Assembly: GCF_009727055.1 (NCBI RefSeq)
Contig: NC_052354.1
Location: forward strand, 3,436,677-3,500,676
Direction: 5' to 3'
Length of the DNA stretch: 64,000 bases
Source of the DNA: Benincasa hispida
Taxonomy: Eukaryota; Streptophyta; Magnoliopsida; Cucurbitales; Cucurbitaceae
Part shown: piece after piece, positions 34,205 to 46,585 of the stretch
How the letters are laid out: the number at the start of each line of letters is the position of its first letter
Numbering within the stretch: position 1 is the first letter of the stretch
Made by a program: the position numbers and the translations under genes
The notes under the pieces: generated by a model
The model's input: the letters and a program-made list of their open reading frames with translations, nothing else
Database searches by the model: none
Told to the model about the DNA's origin: nothing

Positions 34205-36124
34205 TAAGATTTTACGAAATCAACCTTGGGACGTGTTCGGCACGTGTTGTGAGGCAGCTTGGCATATGGGAATGTTGTTTTGCTCGGATCGGATTAAGGT
34301 CAAAGAGTCACAATTTTGTCTGTTCTTCAATCTAGTCTTTTCACAATGCAAGGATTATACATGAATAGAAGCTAGTCCATTCTTTGGCGTCCATAGTTTA
34401 AAGAAACGAGATTTATGATTTTTCCAAATTATTTGTGCCCTCTCATGGAAAGCAAATTGTACCACGGAATTATCTAAAATTTTGTTGATGAGGCTACTAA
34501 TGGAGTTATAGTATGGTAAAACGGTTTGAGACAGAGTATCACCTTTTGAAGATTAGGTATTAATTCTTCTACCGTGTAAATCTAGCTAGTTTTATCTAGG
34601 GACTCAAATGTGAAAATGTGGGAACTAAAACTAAACTAAAGGGAAAAAAATCAATCAATGAAAGTGAAATTGAATCAAAATGACATTCTAGGGTATCCAT
34701 TTATTTAATGGATAGTTGAGTTCAACCATTTTAACCCTTAAACAGATCAATACCAATTACTTTGATCAAGTTTTCTTTCTCAAGTCCAATATTTTTTCAC
34801 ACTCAATTACTTTAATTAAAAAAAAAAAAAAATGAAGGTTTAACATATGAGATCTAGCCTAAAATAAGTATCAACATTAAGTAAAAACATACTAAAAGGT
34901 AATGGACACAAATCAAGTTTAGTCATCTTTTTTTTTTTTTTTTTTGGTATAGATAGTCATTTATTTCTCTATTTGTTCAACTTTTACACCAATTTGTAAC
35001 CAAGCAAAACTCAAACCTTTAACATAAAGCATAAAATCTTACAAAGTCTCAAAATCAAAGTTCTCCCCTCAAAACTCACAAAACAATGAATCGTCAAATA
35101 AAAAAAGAAAAAAAGAAAATGACAAAGGTAATTTACTGATCACACCAAATAAACTAAATTGAATTGCAAAAATGCAAAATGTTATCTTTTTTTTTTCTTT
35201 CTATTGCATGTCCCCAAAATTATGACCTAAATTCTCAACATGTGTCTCTTTTCGTGTATTAAACTCAAACGACGTATTAACACACACCCAACTACTAATG
35301 TCAACTACTAATGTAAAATCTTGTTAAAACATTTAAATCTTAAGATTCTTTGGTAGTTCTATTATTTTCTTTTTCTAACTGGTATATATACACCTTAATT
35401 GAAGGAGTTGGTCTTAGAGATTAGGGAATGCAATAAATGGAGTAAAAGGGGAAGAAGAGAGGAAAAGAAAAATAAAGTAGAAAGGTTAAGATTATTATTG
35501 AAATTTTTTAAAATTGAGAAGTAATACAATTGGAGACATTTTGAAATTTATGTGAACGGTGAACTATAGTGCTTTACTTTACTACACATTGAAAGTTTGA
35601 AAATAAGAAAGTGCTAAAATCTTAGGCCATGCTAACTTGATAAAAAAAAGCACTAGAAGATAATCATGAGTAGTTTGTGAGAGTAAAAAAATTCAATGGG
35701 GTTTGAATCTCTTTATTCCTTTAGCTTAAGATAGGTTTAATGGAATTTAAAAGTCGAAAAGACAACTTTTTCTTTCTAATGTCTTATTTTGTTGCAACTT
35801 TTTGCAACCTCAAATTACTTTTTCTTTGTAAAATCCGGTTGGATTGAAAATTAGAATCTCCCACTAGTACATCTTGCATATTCATCCTTTACAAACACTT
35901 AAAAGAAAAAGGAAAATCGCAAAAATAACGAATAATCTATAATATTTGTTACAATTCTATCCTTAAATTTGTAATTCTAAAACATAGACACTTCAATTTT
36001 GAAATGTGTAAAAATAGGATCAAATAATTCACCGTTCAAGTCTTCACATTCGAACATCCAATAACAAGCACTAAAAATCAATATCTCCAAGCAACACACC
36101 AATTTTTTCCACAATCTTTCTTCT
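34205..36124. other. Intergenic region downstream of BOP1
   Basis: The BOP1 3' UTR is expected at the start. The rest is AT-rich with A-runs and T-runs (34820-34832, 34929-34945, 35186-35198). I see no coding or element signature in it. Confidence 0.55.
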
Positions 36125-36925
36125 TTGGTTTTTCTTCAGGGTTGTACCATTACTCTTTGTTGGTGCACTTCAGTGTTGTATCATTACTCGTCCGAATCTT
36201 TCTTTCGCTATCAACAAAGTGACCAGTTTCTACATGTCTTACCACTATTTACTGGAATGTCGTTAAACATATCATTCGTTACAAGGTATGTCAAACCATG
36301 GAATCTTCATAACTCCATCATGTTTATCAGTTAAGTGCTATACTAATGTTGATTGGACTAGCTGTCCTAATGATCGTCGTAGCGCTAGTGGATATTGCAC
36401 ATTTTTAGGCCACAATCTAGTGTCATGGTCATTTTTGAAACAAAAGATTGCATCACGTTTTAGTGTTGAATCAAAATATCGTGGTCTAATTAATACCACA
36501 ATAGAAGTCTTTTTGGGTGATTTCTATTCTTCTAAGAGTTGGGTTTTAAATCATCATCCACTCCTATACTATTGTGTGAATCCAGTCATGCATCAAAGAA
36601 CAGAATATGTAGAGATTAACCAACATTTTGTTCAAGAGTGTATTCTTCAAAACAAATTGTTGGTCCATTATATGCCATCTGAGGACCAACTTGTTGATAT
36701 CATGATTAAAGGCTTACCATCATCTCGTTTTCAGAACTTATGAACCAAGCTTACTTTTATGTCTTGCCTAGTCAGCTTGTGGGGGGATATTAAGCCATCT
36801 AGTTAGCTAATTATTCTATTTTATTCTTCATTGTAATCTACTGCTTTATTTCCAGCATTCCTTGTTTTATATCTACAAATAGGATTGTGCCACGCGTAGG
36901 TTTCTTTTCTTGTTCTCATTTTAGG
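36125..36925 (+). pseudogene. Copia RNase H and 3' end remnant
   Basis: From about 36160 the frame reads GALQCCIITRPNLSFAINKV, the copia reverse transcriptase tail. After a stop near 36257 it continues as the RNase H domain with YTNVDWTSCPNDRRSASGYC, HNLVSWSFLKQKIASRFSVE and the C-terminal HYMPSEDQLVDIMIKGLPS. A polypurine tract TTGTGGGGGGA follows at about 36777-36787, then a decayed LTR start with TTAAGCCATC. The LTR ends somewhere before 36930. The rest of the element is missing upstream. Confidence 0.85.
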
Positions 36926-37500
36926 TTTTTATGAAAAATGTCAAGTAACATATAATTTTAGAGAAAAACGTCAAGAAAAAATGAAAAATGAAGATTCACG
37001 ATTCTTTTTTGAATTTTTTCACACCAGCCTAAACTTGACATTTTTAAAACGTCAAATTTGATACATTTGTACTTGAAAAGTTTTAAATATCATGTATAAA
37101 AATTATATTAAACCCTCTCTCATTTTTGTTTCCCCCACTTTCATTTTTGTTTCCCTCCCTTTCTTGACTACTAAAAAGTAAGAAGAAAAAGAAACTCAAA
37201 CCCTAAATTTCTTTGTCTTTTTCTTCCCCCTTCTCTATTTCGTGGATGGCCTTCCCAGCCGTTAGCACCTACAACACATTTCAACGAAAAACCCACTTCC
37301 ACGACTTCTTCCCCTCTCGAAAGCCCTAAATTTCTTTGTCTCTCTTCCTCTCTCGAAAAATCCACCTCTGACGGCTTATTCTCTCTATCTTCCCACTCTG
37401 TTCACGATCTTGTAGGTATCTACGATCTCCGTCACTCTCACTCTTCCCTGTCGGTATACATAGATCCACGAACTTTGAGCGTTTGACAACCAAGTTGCAG
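36926..37500. other. TGTCAAG-motif block and bZIP upstream flank
   Basis: At 36930-37060, phrases such as AAATGTCAAG, AACGTCAAG, CTTGACATT and AACGTCAAAT recur. This is the same vocabulary as 61905-62230, suggesting related repeats. From 37110 to 37440 the DNA becomes CT-rich, with two copies of AACCCTAAATTTCTTTGTCT on opposite sides of a 115-bp segment (37199 and 37322). This may be the decayed leader of the bZIP gene. Confidence 0.45.
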
Positions 37501-37559
37501 TTTGGTGATGAGTTCCAAAAATTGCCTCCTACACCACCTGGTGTTCGTCCGGGGGCAAC

Positions 37560-37683
37560 TTTCTTTGAACAACTTAGTTGATGGTAATTCTGCTCTATTT
37601 AGCTTAGAGTTTGGTAATGGTGAGTTTAGTGGGGATGAACTAAAGAAAATTATGGCAAATGACAAACTTATCGATATTGCTTT
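37560..37683 (+). pseudogene. Group I bZIP transcription factor pseudogene, left part
   Basis: The frame reads LVDGNSALFSLEFGNGEF, then SGDELKKIMANDKLIDIA, and is then cut by the LTR of element C at 37684. This is the segment that precedes the basic region in RF2a/VIP1/bZIP18-type (group I) bZIP proteins. The reading resumes at 55504 with LTDPMRAKR. Upstream of 37560 the frame is shifted or decayed, although PPTPPGVRPGA at 37525-37555 may also belong to it. Confidence 0.85.
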
Positions 37684-38142
37684 TGTTAGTGAAAATTTCT
37701 TTAAAATAGAAAATAGAATAAAAGAAATCCCACATTGGTTATTTTATCATTGAAAAACCTCCTTGTAACCCCACATTTGCTTGTGGGTTTGGGGCCCAAG
37801 AAGTACCCATATTTTAAGGGGCTATGGAGATGTCCAAATGTGGACATGGTGGACATCCTACACACGCATGCCGCCATCCGATCGAGCGTGATGTGTGTGG
37901 AATTATTTTTTATTAAAAATAATAATTTTTACATTTATTTTATTTATTTATTATTTTTTAAACAAATTCTTCATCATTTTTTTGGTCGCCTGTAATTGGT
38001 GTAGTCGTCCTCACTTTATGCGGTCGTTCACCACGTTCGGTCTGTTCTCGAGTTGTGCATTCGTCACATGCTTCCCCTTCTTCTCACACTGCCAAGGCCT
38101 ATAAACTGGCGTTTAGTGCTTAAGAAAGAAGACACAGAAAAC
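37684..38142 (+). repeat. Element C 5' LTR, first part
   Basis: This matches the 3' LTR from 52639 to 53167 apart from small indels. Shared phrases include CACATTGGTTATTTTATC, TGGTGTAGTCGTCC and AAGACACAGAAAAC. It stops at AAAAC, the target duplication of element B, and continues at 48531. Confidence 0.9.
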
Positions 38143-40311
38143 TGTTGGGATTGGTGTCCTAATTCTCCTGGAGTCTTGTTGTTTTGTAAAGATACACATT
38201 GTTCGATGAATAAAATAAGTGTTATTTAATTCTGGAATTTACTCATATCCGATAAACAAATCTCCTTGGTTATCTTATGTGAACTTAAGCATGTATATGT
38301 GATATATAAGTGGATCATGCCTTAAGTGATAACCTAAATAGGTCTGTAATATAAGGATTAAGGTGGGATACTTGATCCTAGTGACACTACGAATACGGCC
38401 CGAAAGATTTGCAAGTGTTATAAAGTACTACAAATGGTAGATCCTGACCATTCATGTGGAGACGTACGAGCGGGGGTATCATATACAAAGAGTTTGTATA
38501 AGACTTGGACCACGAGATGATTAGACTCTATATATAACGCCGTTGATACTAAAGACTTACATTTCACCTAAACGACCATAGGTGACACGACCTCAATCCT
38601 GAGTGTTTTGGGAACTCTTGCCTTTGAGAGCGGTCTTTTGATTATTATGGGTGAGAGTGACCAGATTGCAAACTCAATATGCCTACCTTTTTAGGGACTT
38701 GTTTGATCTGGGAGCTGGGAACTCAATCCATAAGATGAAATTCACTCCTTTCCCGAAGCAAGGATAAGTAGAGAGATTGTTCTCTTAAGGGCTGATTCCG
38801 GGGCTTGAACATAGTGGCACAACTTTTCTTTGGAAGAGAAGACTCAGTCATAGTAGGACTATGACTTATGTTCATTAGAGGGATCAGTGGTACTTAAGGA
38901 GACAGATGTAACTACAGGGGCATAACGGTTATTGGCCCAGCTGTACTTACGAACGATCTGTGAAGGGTTGTCGCATTGTTGATTGATTAAGATGGACACA
39001 TAATATATCTGTGGTAAGGAGAGTTAGCTGTCAGTCTTTAGTAGAGTGTCTGGCAGTTAACAGATGGTGGATCACGTGACTAAAGAGTTTTGTCAGTTAT
39101 TCACGTACCGTTGGAGCTTCGAGCTACAGGTCCACGAGGTCCCTTTGATACCTCAATGGATTCAGTTGAGGATCAATTCTTGGTGTTGATTTGAAATGTT
39201 CAAATTGACAAGAGGTATTTTGATTATATATGATATAATCGGTATGATGTATGAGATACATCTAGTGGAGGATTGATGTAAATAAGATTTACATTAAGGA
39301 CTATGGAATAGAAAAAGAACTATGGTTTATATGTTTCATGAGATGAAATATTAAAACTAATAGGTTATAAATATAGTATGATAAGTTGGGCTTATCATTT
39401 AGTATTTATAATAATATTAAATTATGGATAACTAAATTCTTTTCTTTAAATAACCAATTGATGGGGGTGGTTATGTTCAGTTGGTAACCGTGAGATAAAA
39501 TGAGAAATTCACTTTTGGAGATTTCACTCTCGGTGCAAAAGGATCTCACGGAGTCGTTACGTAATTAATATAGATTACTTAAACTGACGGTTTGGGCTAG
39601 CTAACGATCGTTGCATTGGGCGACTAAACCGATCGTACAATATTTTTCAAAACGACGCATAGCTTTTACTAGACGATTGCTGCCCAAAAGTAAACAATCG
39701 TGTAGTGTCTGTAGGCGACGACCGAGCTAAGCATGAGCTAAACGATCCGCATAGCTTTTGCTAGACAACGCATAGTTTTAGCTAAACGATTGGGCATTAC
39801 CTATGCCGATAGGATCTCCCCATCTCCCACTTGCCCAATCGTGTACAAGATCGGTGTTTCCTCCTTTATCTGCCTCAATCCAAGTCCGAACAGAAGGCCT
39901 ACCCTCTGAATTCTCAACATCGAGAATACCAAGGTAGCCTTGTTGGTGTGTTATTACTCAACTCGACACCGGTCGAGGCTTCGTGGAGGCCCTTCGTGTT
40001 GCTGAGGAGTTCGTGGCCGAGGACGGATCGCCGAGATGAGCACGAAGAGTCGTTGCTATGTTGCGGTTCGTGTAATCGGTGGTCGAGGTTGCTGTTTCGA
40101 GCATGTCTGCGCCAAAGGAGTGTGGAGATGCACCTTTAAATGTTCGTAGAGTATTCTCTTTGTTCATTTGAGTTTTCATGCTGTAATTTTTGTATTATTT
40201 GCATAACCACTTGTTTTTTATTTGATTGTAAATGTAATGTTCATTCATGATTGTGATTTGGAATAATCTTGTTTCTACTGCTCATGGAAATCTCAAATCC
40301 GATTTCCTTCA
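38143..40311 (+). repeat. Element B 5' LTR (2169 bp)
   Basis: The LTR runs from TGTTGGGATTGG to CCTTCA. A TATA-like GTTATAAATATAG lies near 39363, which would place the array of ACGATCG-type motifs at 39600-39800 inside the transcribed part. This is the best full-length reference for the other family-B LTRs (1859-3967, 46586-48530, 53372-55362, 55902-57985, 58013-59767). Confidence 0.9.
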
Positions 40312-40313
40312 AT

Positions 40314-40329
40314 TGGTATCAAAGCCAGG
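40314..40329 (+). other. Primer-binding site of element B
   Basis: TGGTATCAAAGCCAGG, 2 nt after the LTR end, matches the complement of the initiator methionine tRNA 3' end apart from one A for G. The same phrase recurs in damaged form at 44605-44619, where the second leader copy starts. Confidence 0.85.
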
Positions 40330-41940
40330 TTCTCTGATATTCCAAATTACAACTCTGAACGCATTTTATAGGATACACGATGGATGGTTGGAGAAGCTAT
40401 GCTTTGCCCGAGTGGTTCAAGATCCAGTTCTCCTGTTTGAACTGGAGACTTCTTGTCTTTGTAATAGTTAGCTTTCCTTTTGTGTTTTTAAGGCAATTTT
40501 ACTCGGCTCATCAACATTAGTTGTTTATACATGTGATGTATTGTGCTTATATGCCAAATTGTTTGTCATATAGTCAAAACCTACCTTAGGCTGTGCAATT
40601 ATTCATGCATCATGTATTATAAATATTATAATATTGCATGAAGAAATTACTTGAGAGCATGCACATGCATCATGAAATATAAGAGTTATATTTTGCATGC
40701 AATGAGCATTCTCATACATCATGAAATATAAGAGTTATATTTTGCATGCAATGAACATTCTCATACATCATCCTTTTATTATAAATATTATAGTTTAAGG
40801 GTGAATGGAAGCATGTTTTGCTTGTTTCATTGCTGTTTTGTATAAGTGTTATATAAAATAAGTAGCAATGAATGGACAATGCATTGAGCATGACACTTAG
40901 GTTGTTTATAATCGTTATGAATGCCTTACATGTGTTAGCTTAACATTGTGGTTGTTTTCGTTTATAAGTGTTATAAAGGAAATTAGACCTAAAATCGATA
41001 ATCCAGAGTTACATGCAGACTTAGGGTGAACTCAAGTTTTTTAAAAGGGTTTTAAAATTGGATTGAGATAGACCAAGTTCAAATGGTTCTAAAGAGTTTA
41101 GTAACCTAGATTAATCTTTTAAAATCGGTTTAATAGGATTAAATTAGTTGGAATAAAATATTAAATTTGTTTTAAACCTATCTATAAGGGACCTTTTGTC
41201 TAAGGTGAGTTCTGGCTAGGCTGGGGTTCTTAAGTTGACGGAAACGTAACACCCCTATATGGGAACCTACCTAGAAAGTTGAATTAGATAGATTTTCAAC
41301 AAGCATGCAACAATTTGGTCAAAGATTCCCTGTCTCTTATACACATCTAGATGTGTATAAGAGACAGGTCTATGATTCCACTCAACTTTCTCCCTGAGAT
41401 TCATGCTTGGCCTCGAGATGCCTAGGATGCATCCCCTTTCGGATGGTGTTTGCATGAGTCAATATCAAGGTGAACTCCAGAAATGGATAGGGTCGCTTTA
41501 GGTTTTGCCCCAATCGGATTTTTCCCTTCGGATTGGCCTTTTGGGATGGACCTTTAGGGCTTAAAATAGCAGGTCACACTTACGGGAGATTGTTAAGTAA
41601 GTTAATGATCTCTTGGCCAAATCAATGATGGTTAGTCATTATAGGAGCAAGAGTTGTTTTGGTATTAATAACTGGTTGAGAACTTCTCAATTCAGAGGAG
41701 AGATAACTGACCTCCCTTCGACGGCTTTTGTCTTAAACCTTTGAAGCATCATTGCGAAACTAAATGTTACACGGGGTTCATGTTAGTTTTGCTATAACCT
41801 TATTGGATGTTGTTTTATTTTACAACGGGTATTTGCTTAAAACCTAACTTAGGTCAATGTGTTTTTCTTTTCAGTAACTCGTTAGTATTTTCGTTTAAAG
41901 TTTTTAAAATGACCGATTGTATACAGTGAAAAGAATCGTG
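40330..41940 (+). other. Leader of element B without recognisable gag
   Basis: A 1.6 kb stretch between the primer-binding site and protease shows no gag or zinc-knuckle frame. It has a tandem pair of about 52 bp (40669-40720 and 40721-40772) built on CATGAAATATAAGAGTTATA, and many GCATGC motifs. The Tn5 mosaic-end artefact at 41330-41367 replaces roughly 200 bp that are present in the second copy (about 45633-45815). Confidence 0.75.
41330..41367. other. Back-to-back Tn5 mosaic ends: mate-pair junction adapter left in the assembly
   Basis: Two 19-bp sequences stand head to head, CTGTCTCTTATACACATCT and AGATGTGTATAAGAGACAG. They are the exact Tn5 mosaic end and its complement, the junction left by circularised transposase-tagged mate-pair libraries. 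The flanks are both element B leader but skip about 200 bp relative to the sister copy. This is library sequence, not plant DNA. Confidence 0.95.
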
Positions 41941-44590
41941 TGAAACGAAATTTTGTGGCAAACGACCTCCATCCCACTACTCTCCAAACGAGGGGACAAG
42001 ACAGTAAATATGATTTATTGGTCTTGGGGACGTGTCTGGTAGAGACTGATGATTCTGCTTGGATCCTTGATTCAGGTGCTACCAATCATGTCAGCTCCTC
42101 TCACCAAAGATTCAGTTCCTGGCAAACGTTGCCACAAGGAGAGATGACTCTTCGAGTCAGTACTGGTGAGGTTGTTTCAGTTGTTGCTATAGGCAGGCTG
42201 AAGTTATTTGTTGACAAGAAACGTTATCTGTTACTGGATAATGTTTTTGTAGTTCCTTATGTTAAGAGGAATTTAATTTCGGTTTCTTGTCTTATTGAAT
42301 AAGGCTACATCGTCTCATTTTCTAAGAATAAAGTGTTTATTTTCAAGAATAGAATGGAGATTGATTATGGTTCAATGGAAAATAACTTATATGTACTAAG
42401 GTCGTTAGTCATAAAAGCTTTGTTTAATACTGAAATGTTCAGTACGGCAACAACAGCTAAAAGACCAAAGGTTTCTCCAAAAGAAAATTCCCATTTTTGG
42501 CATCTTAGGTTAGGTCACATTAACCTCAATGGGATTGAGAAGTTGGTGCAAAGTGGACTTCTAAAGAGTTTAGAAGAAAACTCTTTGCCGGTATGTGAAT
42601 CATGGCTCGAAGGCAAGATGACCAAACGACCTTTTATTGAAAAAGGTTACAGAGCCAAGGAAGCCTTGGCATTTGTACATTCAGACCTTGTGGTCCAATG
42701 AATGTTAGAGCTCGAGGTGGATATTAATATTTCGTCTCTTTCATAGATGATTATTCAAAGTTTGGATATCTCTTCCTAATACAACGTAAGTCTGAAGCTC
42801 TTGAAAAGTTCAAAGAGTATAAGGCTGAAGTTGAAAACTTGTTAGGTAAGAAGATAAAAACACTACGATTTGATCAGGGTGGAGAGTATATAGACCTCAA
42901 ATTCCAGAACTATATGATAGAATATAGTTGCGTCCCAACTCTCAGCCCCTGGTACACCTCAGCAGAATGATGTATCAGAAAGGAGAAACAGGACCTTGTT
43001 GGACATGGTTCAGTCTATGATGAGTTATGCTCATCTTCCAAACTCGTTTTGGGGTTATGCAGTGCAAACTGCATGTTATATCCTGAACAACGTTCCCTCG
43101 AAAAGTGTTTTTGAAACACCTTTTGAGTTATGGAGAGGTCGTAAAGGTAGTTTACGTCACTTCAAGATTTCGGGTTGTCTGACACATGTGCTAGCGATTA
43201 ACCCAAAGAAGTTGGAACTGCGTTTGAAGGTTTGCCTCTTTGTAGGCTACCCCAAGGAAACAAGAGGAGGATACTTTTATGATCCGAGTGAGAATAAAGT
43301 GTTTGTTTCCACAAATGCTATTTTCTTGGAAGAATATCACATGAGGGATCATAAGCCACGAAGTAAGCTCGTTTTACGTGAGATCTCTAGTGAGACTGAG
43401 ACTGCTAAGGGTTCAACAAGAGTTGTTGAACAGGTCGACAGATCAATAAGAGTTGTTGAGGTCAGAATGTCTAGTCAACTAGCTCAAGAGTTGAGACTGC
43501 CTCAACGTAGTAAGAGGGTTATGAACCCACCGGATCACTACATGGGTTTGACTGAAGCCTAAAACGTCATTACGAATGATGAGGTCGAAGATCCATTGTC
43601 TTTTAAGAAAGCAATGGAGGATGTTGATAAAGATGAATGGGTTAAGGCCATGAACCAGAAAATGGAGTCTATATACTTCAATAACGTCTGGGAGCTTGTT
43701 GATCTACCTGATGGGATAAAACCTATTGGGTGTAAGTGGATCTATAAGCGAAAGAGAGTTGTAGATGGAAAGGTGCAAACCTTTAAGGCTAGGCTCGTGG
43801 CAAAAGGTTGTACCCAGGTTGAAGAAGTTGACTATAAGGAAACTTTCTCACCTGTTGTCATGCTTAAGTCTATCAGGATTCTCCTGTCCATAGCCATATT
43901 TTATGATTATGAAATATGAAAAATGGACGTCAAGACTGCCTTTCTTAATGGTAATCTTGAGGAGACCATTTATATGACTCAACTAGAGGGGTTCGTAGTT
44001 CCAGATCAAGAGCAAAGAGTTTACAAGCTTAATAGGTCCATTTATGGGCTGAAACAAGCATCTAGATCTTATGGAACATCATATTTGACACTGCTGTCAA
44101 ATCGTTTGCCTTTGACCAGAAAGTGTATGAGCCTTGTGTTTACAAGAAGACCATCAACTGTTCAGTAGCTTTCTTGGTACTGTATGTGGATGATATCCTA
44201 CTCATTGGGAATGATGTAGGTTATCTGATTGACATTAAAGGTTGGCTAGCTGCCTAGTTCCAAATGAAATATTTGGGAGAGGCAAAGTTTGTTCTCGAGA
44301 TCCAGATCATTTGGGATCGCAAGAACAAACGGTTAGCCCCATCTCAGGCATCGTACATTGATCAAATATTGATCAGGTACAGGATGCAGGATTCCAAGAG
44401 GGATTTGTTACCCTTCAGGCATGGAATCATTCTGTCCAAGGATTAATGTCCTAAGACACCTCAAGAGATTGAGGAAATGAGACGGATTCCCTATGCTTCT
44501 GCTGTAGGAAGCTTAATGTATGCAATGTTGTGTACCAGACCCGACATTTGCTATGCAGTAGGGATTGTCAGTCGGTATCAGTCCAATCTA
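41941..44590 (+). pseudogene. Element B pol: protease, integrase, reverse transcriptase
   Basis: The frame opens near the protease motif AWILDSGATNHV (about 42057-42092), then RNLISVSCLIE and the gag pre-integrase motif HLRLGHINL (about 42500). Integrase follows with FDQGGEY and NDVSERRNRT, then reverse transcriptase with [49 protein letters not shown] and YVDDILLIGND (about 44187). Frame breaks occur near 42302, 42690 (one T lost), 42728 (TAA), 43561, 43918 and 44168. It ends at CTRPDICYAVGIVSRYQS, before RNase H, where leader sequence abruptly begins. Confidence 0.88.
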
Positions 44591-44596
44591 GGATTT

Positions 44597-46585
44597 CAAT
44601 TTGGATCAAAGCCAGGTTCTCTGATATTCCAGAATACAAACTCTGAACGCATTTTATAGGATACACGATGGATGGGTTGAGAGAAGCTATGCTTGCCGAG
44701 TGTGGTTTCAAGCATCCAGTTCTCCTGTTTGAACTGGAGACTTCTTGTCTTGTATAGTTACTTTCCTTTTGGTTTTTAAGGCAATTTTACTCGGCTCATC
44801 AACTTAGTTGTATTACATGTGATGTATTTGTGTTATATGCCCAAAATTGTTTGCTCATATAGTCAAAACCTACCTTAGGCTGAATGCATTATTCATGCAT
44901 CATGTATATATAAATATTATAACTATTGCATGAGAAATTACTTTAGAGCCATGCACATGCATCATGAAATATAAGGAGTTATTTTTGCCATGCACATGAG
45001 CATTCTCATACATCATGAGAATATAAGAGTTATATTTTCAGCAATGAACTTCTCATACATTCATTCCTTTTTTATAAATATTATAGTTAAGGTGAATGGA
45101 AGCATGTTTTGCTTGTTTCATTGCCTGTTTTGTATAAGTGTTTATATAAAATAAGGTAGCAAGATAGATGGACAATGCATTGAGCATGGACACTTAGGTT
45201 GTTTATAATGCGTTATGAATTGCCTTTACATGGTGTTAGACTTAACATTGTGGGTTGTTCTTTAAAGGTGTTATAAAGGAAATTAGACCTAAAATCCGAT
45301 AATCCAAGATACATGCAGGACCTTAGGGGTGAACTCAAGTTGTTTAAAGGTTTTAAAATTGGATTGAGATAGACCAAGTTCAAATGGTTCTAAAGAGTTT
45401 AGTAACCTAGATTAATCTTTTAAAATCGGTTTAATAGATTAAATTAGTTGGAATAAAATATTAAATTTTTTTTAAACCTATCTATAAGGGAACCTTTTGT
45501 CTAAGCGTGAGTTCTGGCTAGGCTGGGGTCTTTAAGTTGACGGAAACGTAACACCCCTATTATGGGAACCTACCGTAGAAAATTGAATTAGATAGATTTT
45601 CAACAAGCATGCAACAATTTGGTAAAGATTCCATTAAAGAGTTTAATGGATGATGATGTCAAAAGTTAGTTTCACTATCCCAGGTAAATGTTTACTCTTG
45701 GGGAAAACGCTAAAAGTCACTTAGTTAAAATCCATACCCGTGTTTTTTCTAAGTAAGCTAAACCCTAGGTTATAAGAATATCTCAGTGTGAGGAAGATGC
45801 GTATCAGATATGTCTATGATTCCACCACGATTCTCCTTCTATATGTTCACACCGTGAGATTTATGCTTGGCCTTGTGGTTGCCCAGAATGCATCCCCCTT
45901 TCGGATGGTGTTTGCATGAGTCAATATCAAGGTGAACTCCACAGAAATGGATAGGGTCGCTTTAGTTTGCCCCAACGATTGTATCCCTGGCGATTGGCCT
46001 TTTGGATGGACCTTTAGGGCTTAAAAATAGCGCAGGTCACACTTACGGGAGATTGTTAAGTGAAGTTAATGATCTCTTGGGCCAAATCAATATGGTTAGT
46101 CATTATAGGAGCAAGAGTTGTTTTGGTATTAATAACTGGTGAAACTTCTCCAATTCAGAGGAAAGAAGGAAACTGACCTCCCTTCGACGGGCTTTTGTCT
46201 TAAACCTTGAAGCATCATTGCGAAACTAAATGTTACACGGGGTTCATTGTTAGTTTGACTATAACCTTATCTGGATGTTGCTTTTATTTTACAAACGGGT
46301 ATTTGCTTAAAACCTAACTTAGGTCAATGTGTTTTTCTTTTCAGTAACTCTGTTAGTTATTTGTCGTTTAAGAGTTTTTAAAATGACCGATTGTATACAT
46401 GTGAAAAAGAATCGTGTGAAACGAGAGAGTTTGTGTGAGCAAGACGACACCTCCATCCCACTACTCTCCAAACGAGGGGACAAGACAGTAAAATATGATT
46501 TATTGGTCTTGGGGACGTGTCTGGTAGAGACTGATGATTCTGCTTTGGATCCTTGATTCAGGTGCTACCAATCATCTGTCAGCTT
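44597..46585 (+). repeat. Second copy of the element B leader plus protease start
   Basis: This is collinear with 40306-42090: a damaged primer-binding site (GGATCAAAGCCAGG), the leader, then LGTCLVETDDS and the start of the GATNH protease motif. It then switches near 46586 to LTR sequence. It differs from the first copy mostly by single-base insertions and deletions, many in short homopolymers, rather than by substitutions. Confidence 0.85.

Noticed and set aside
37735..37995. 86-codon frame after the bZIP left part
   Set aside because: It lies in the element C LTR. The sister LTR at 52690-52950 does not preserve it.
41330..41367. A natural Tn5 or bacterial insertion
   Set aside because: Only the two 19-bp mosaic ends are present, fused with nothing between them, and there is no 9-bp target duplication. 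A library junction explains it better.
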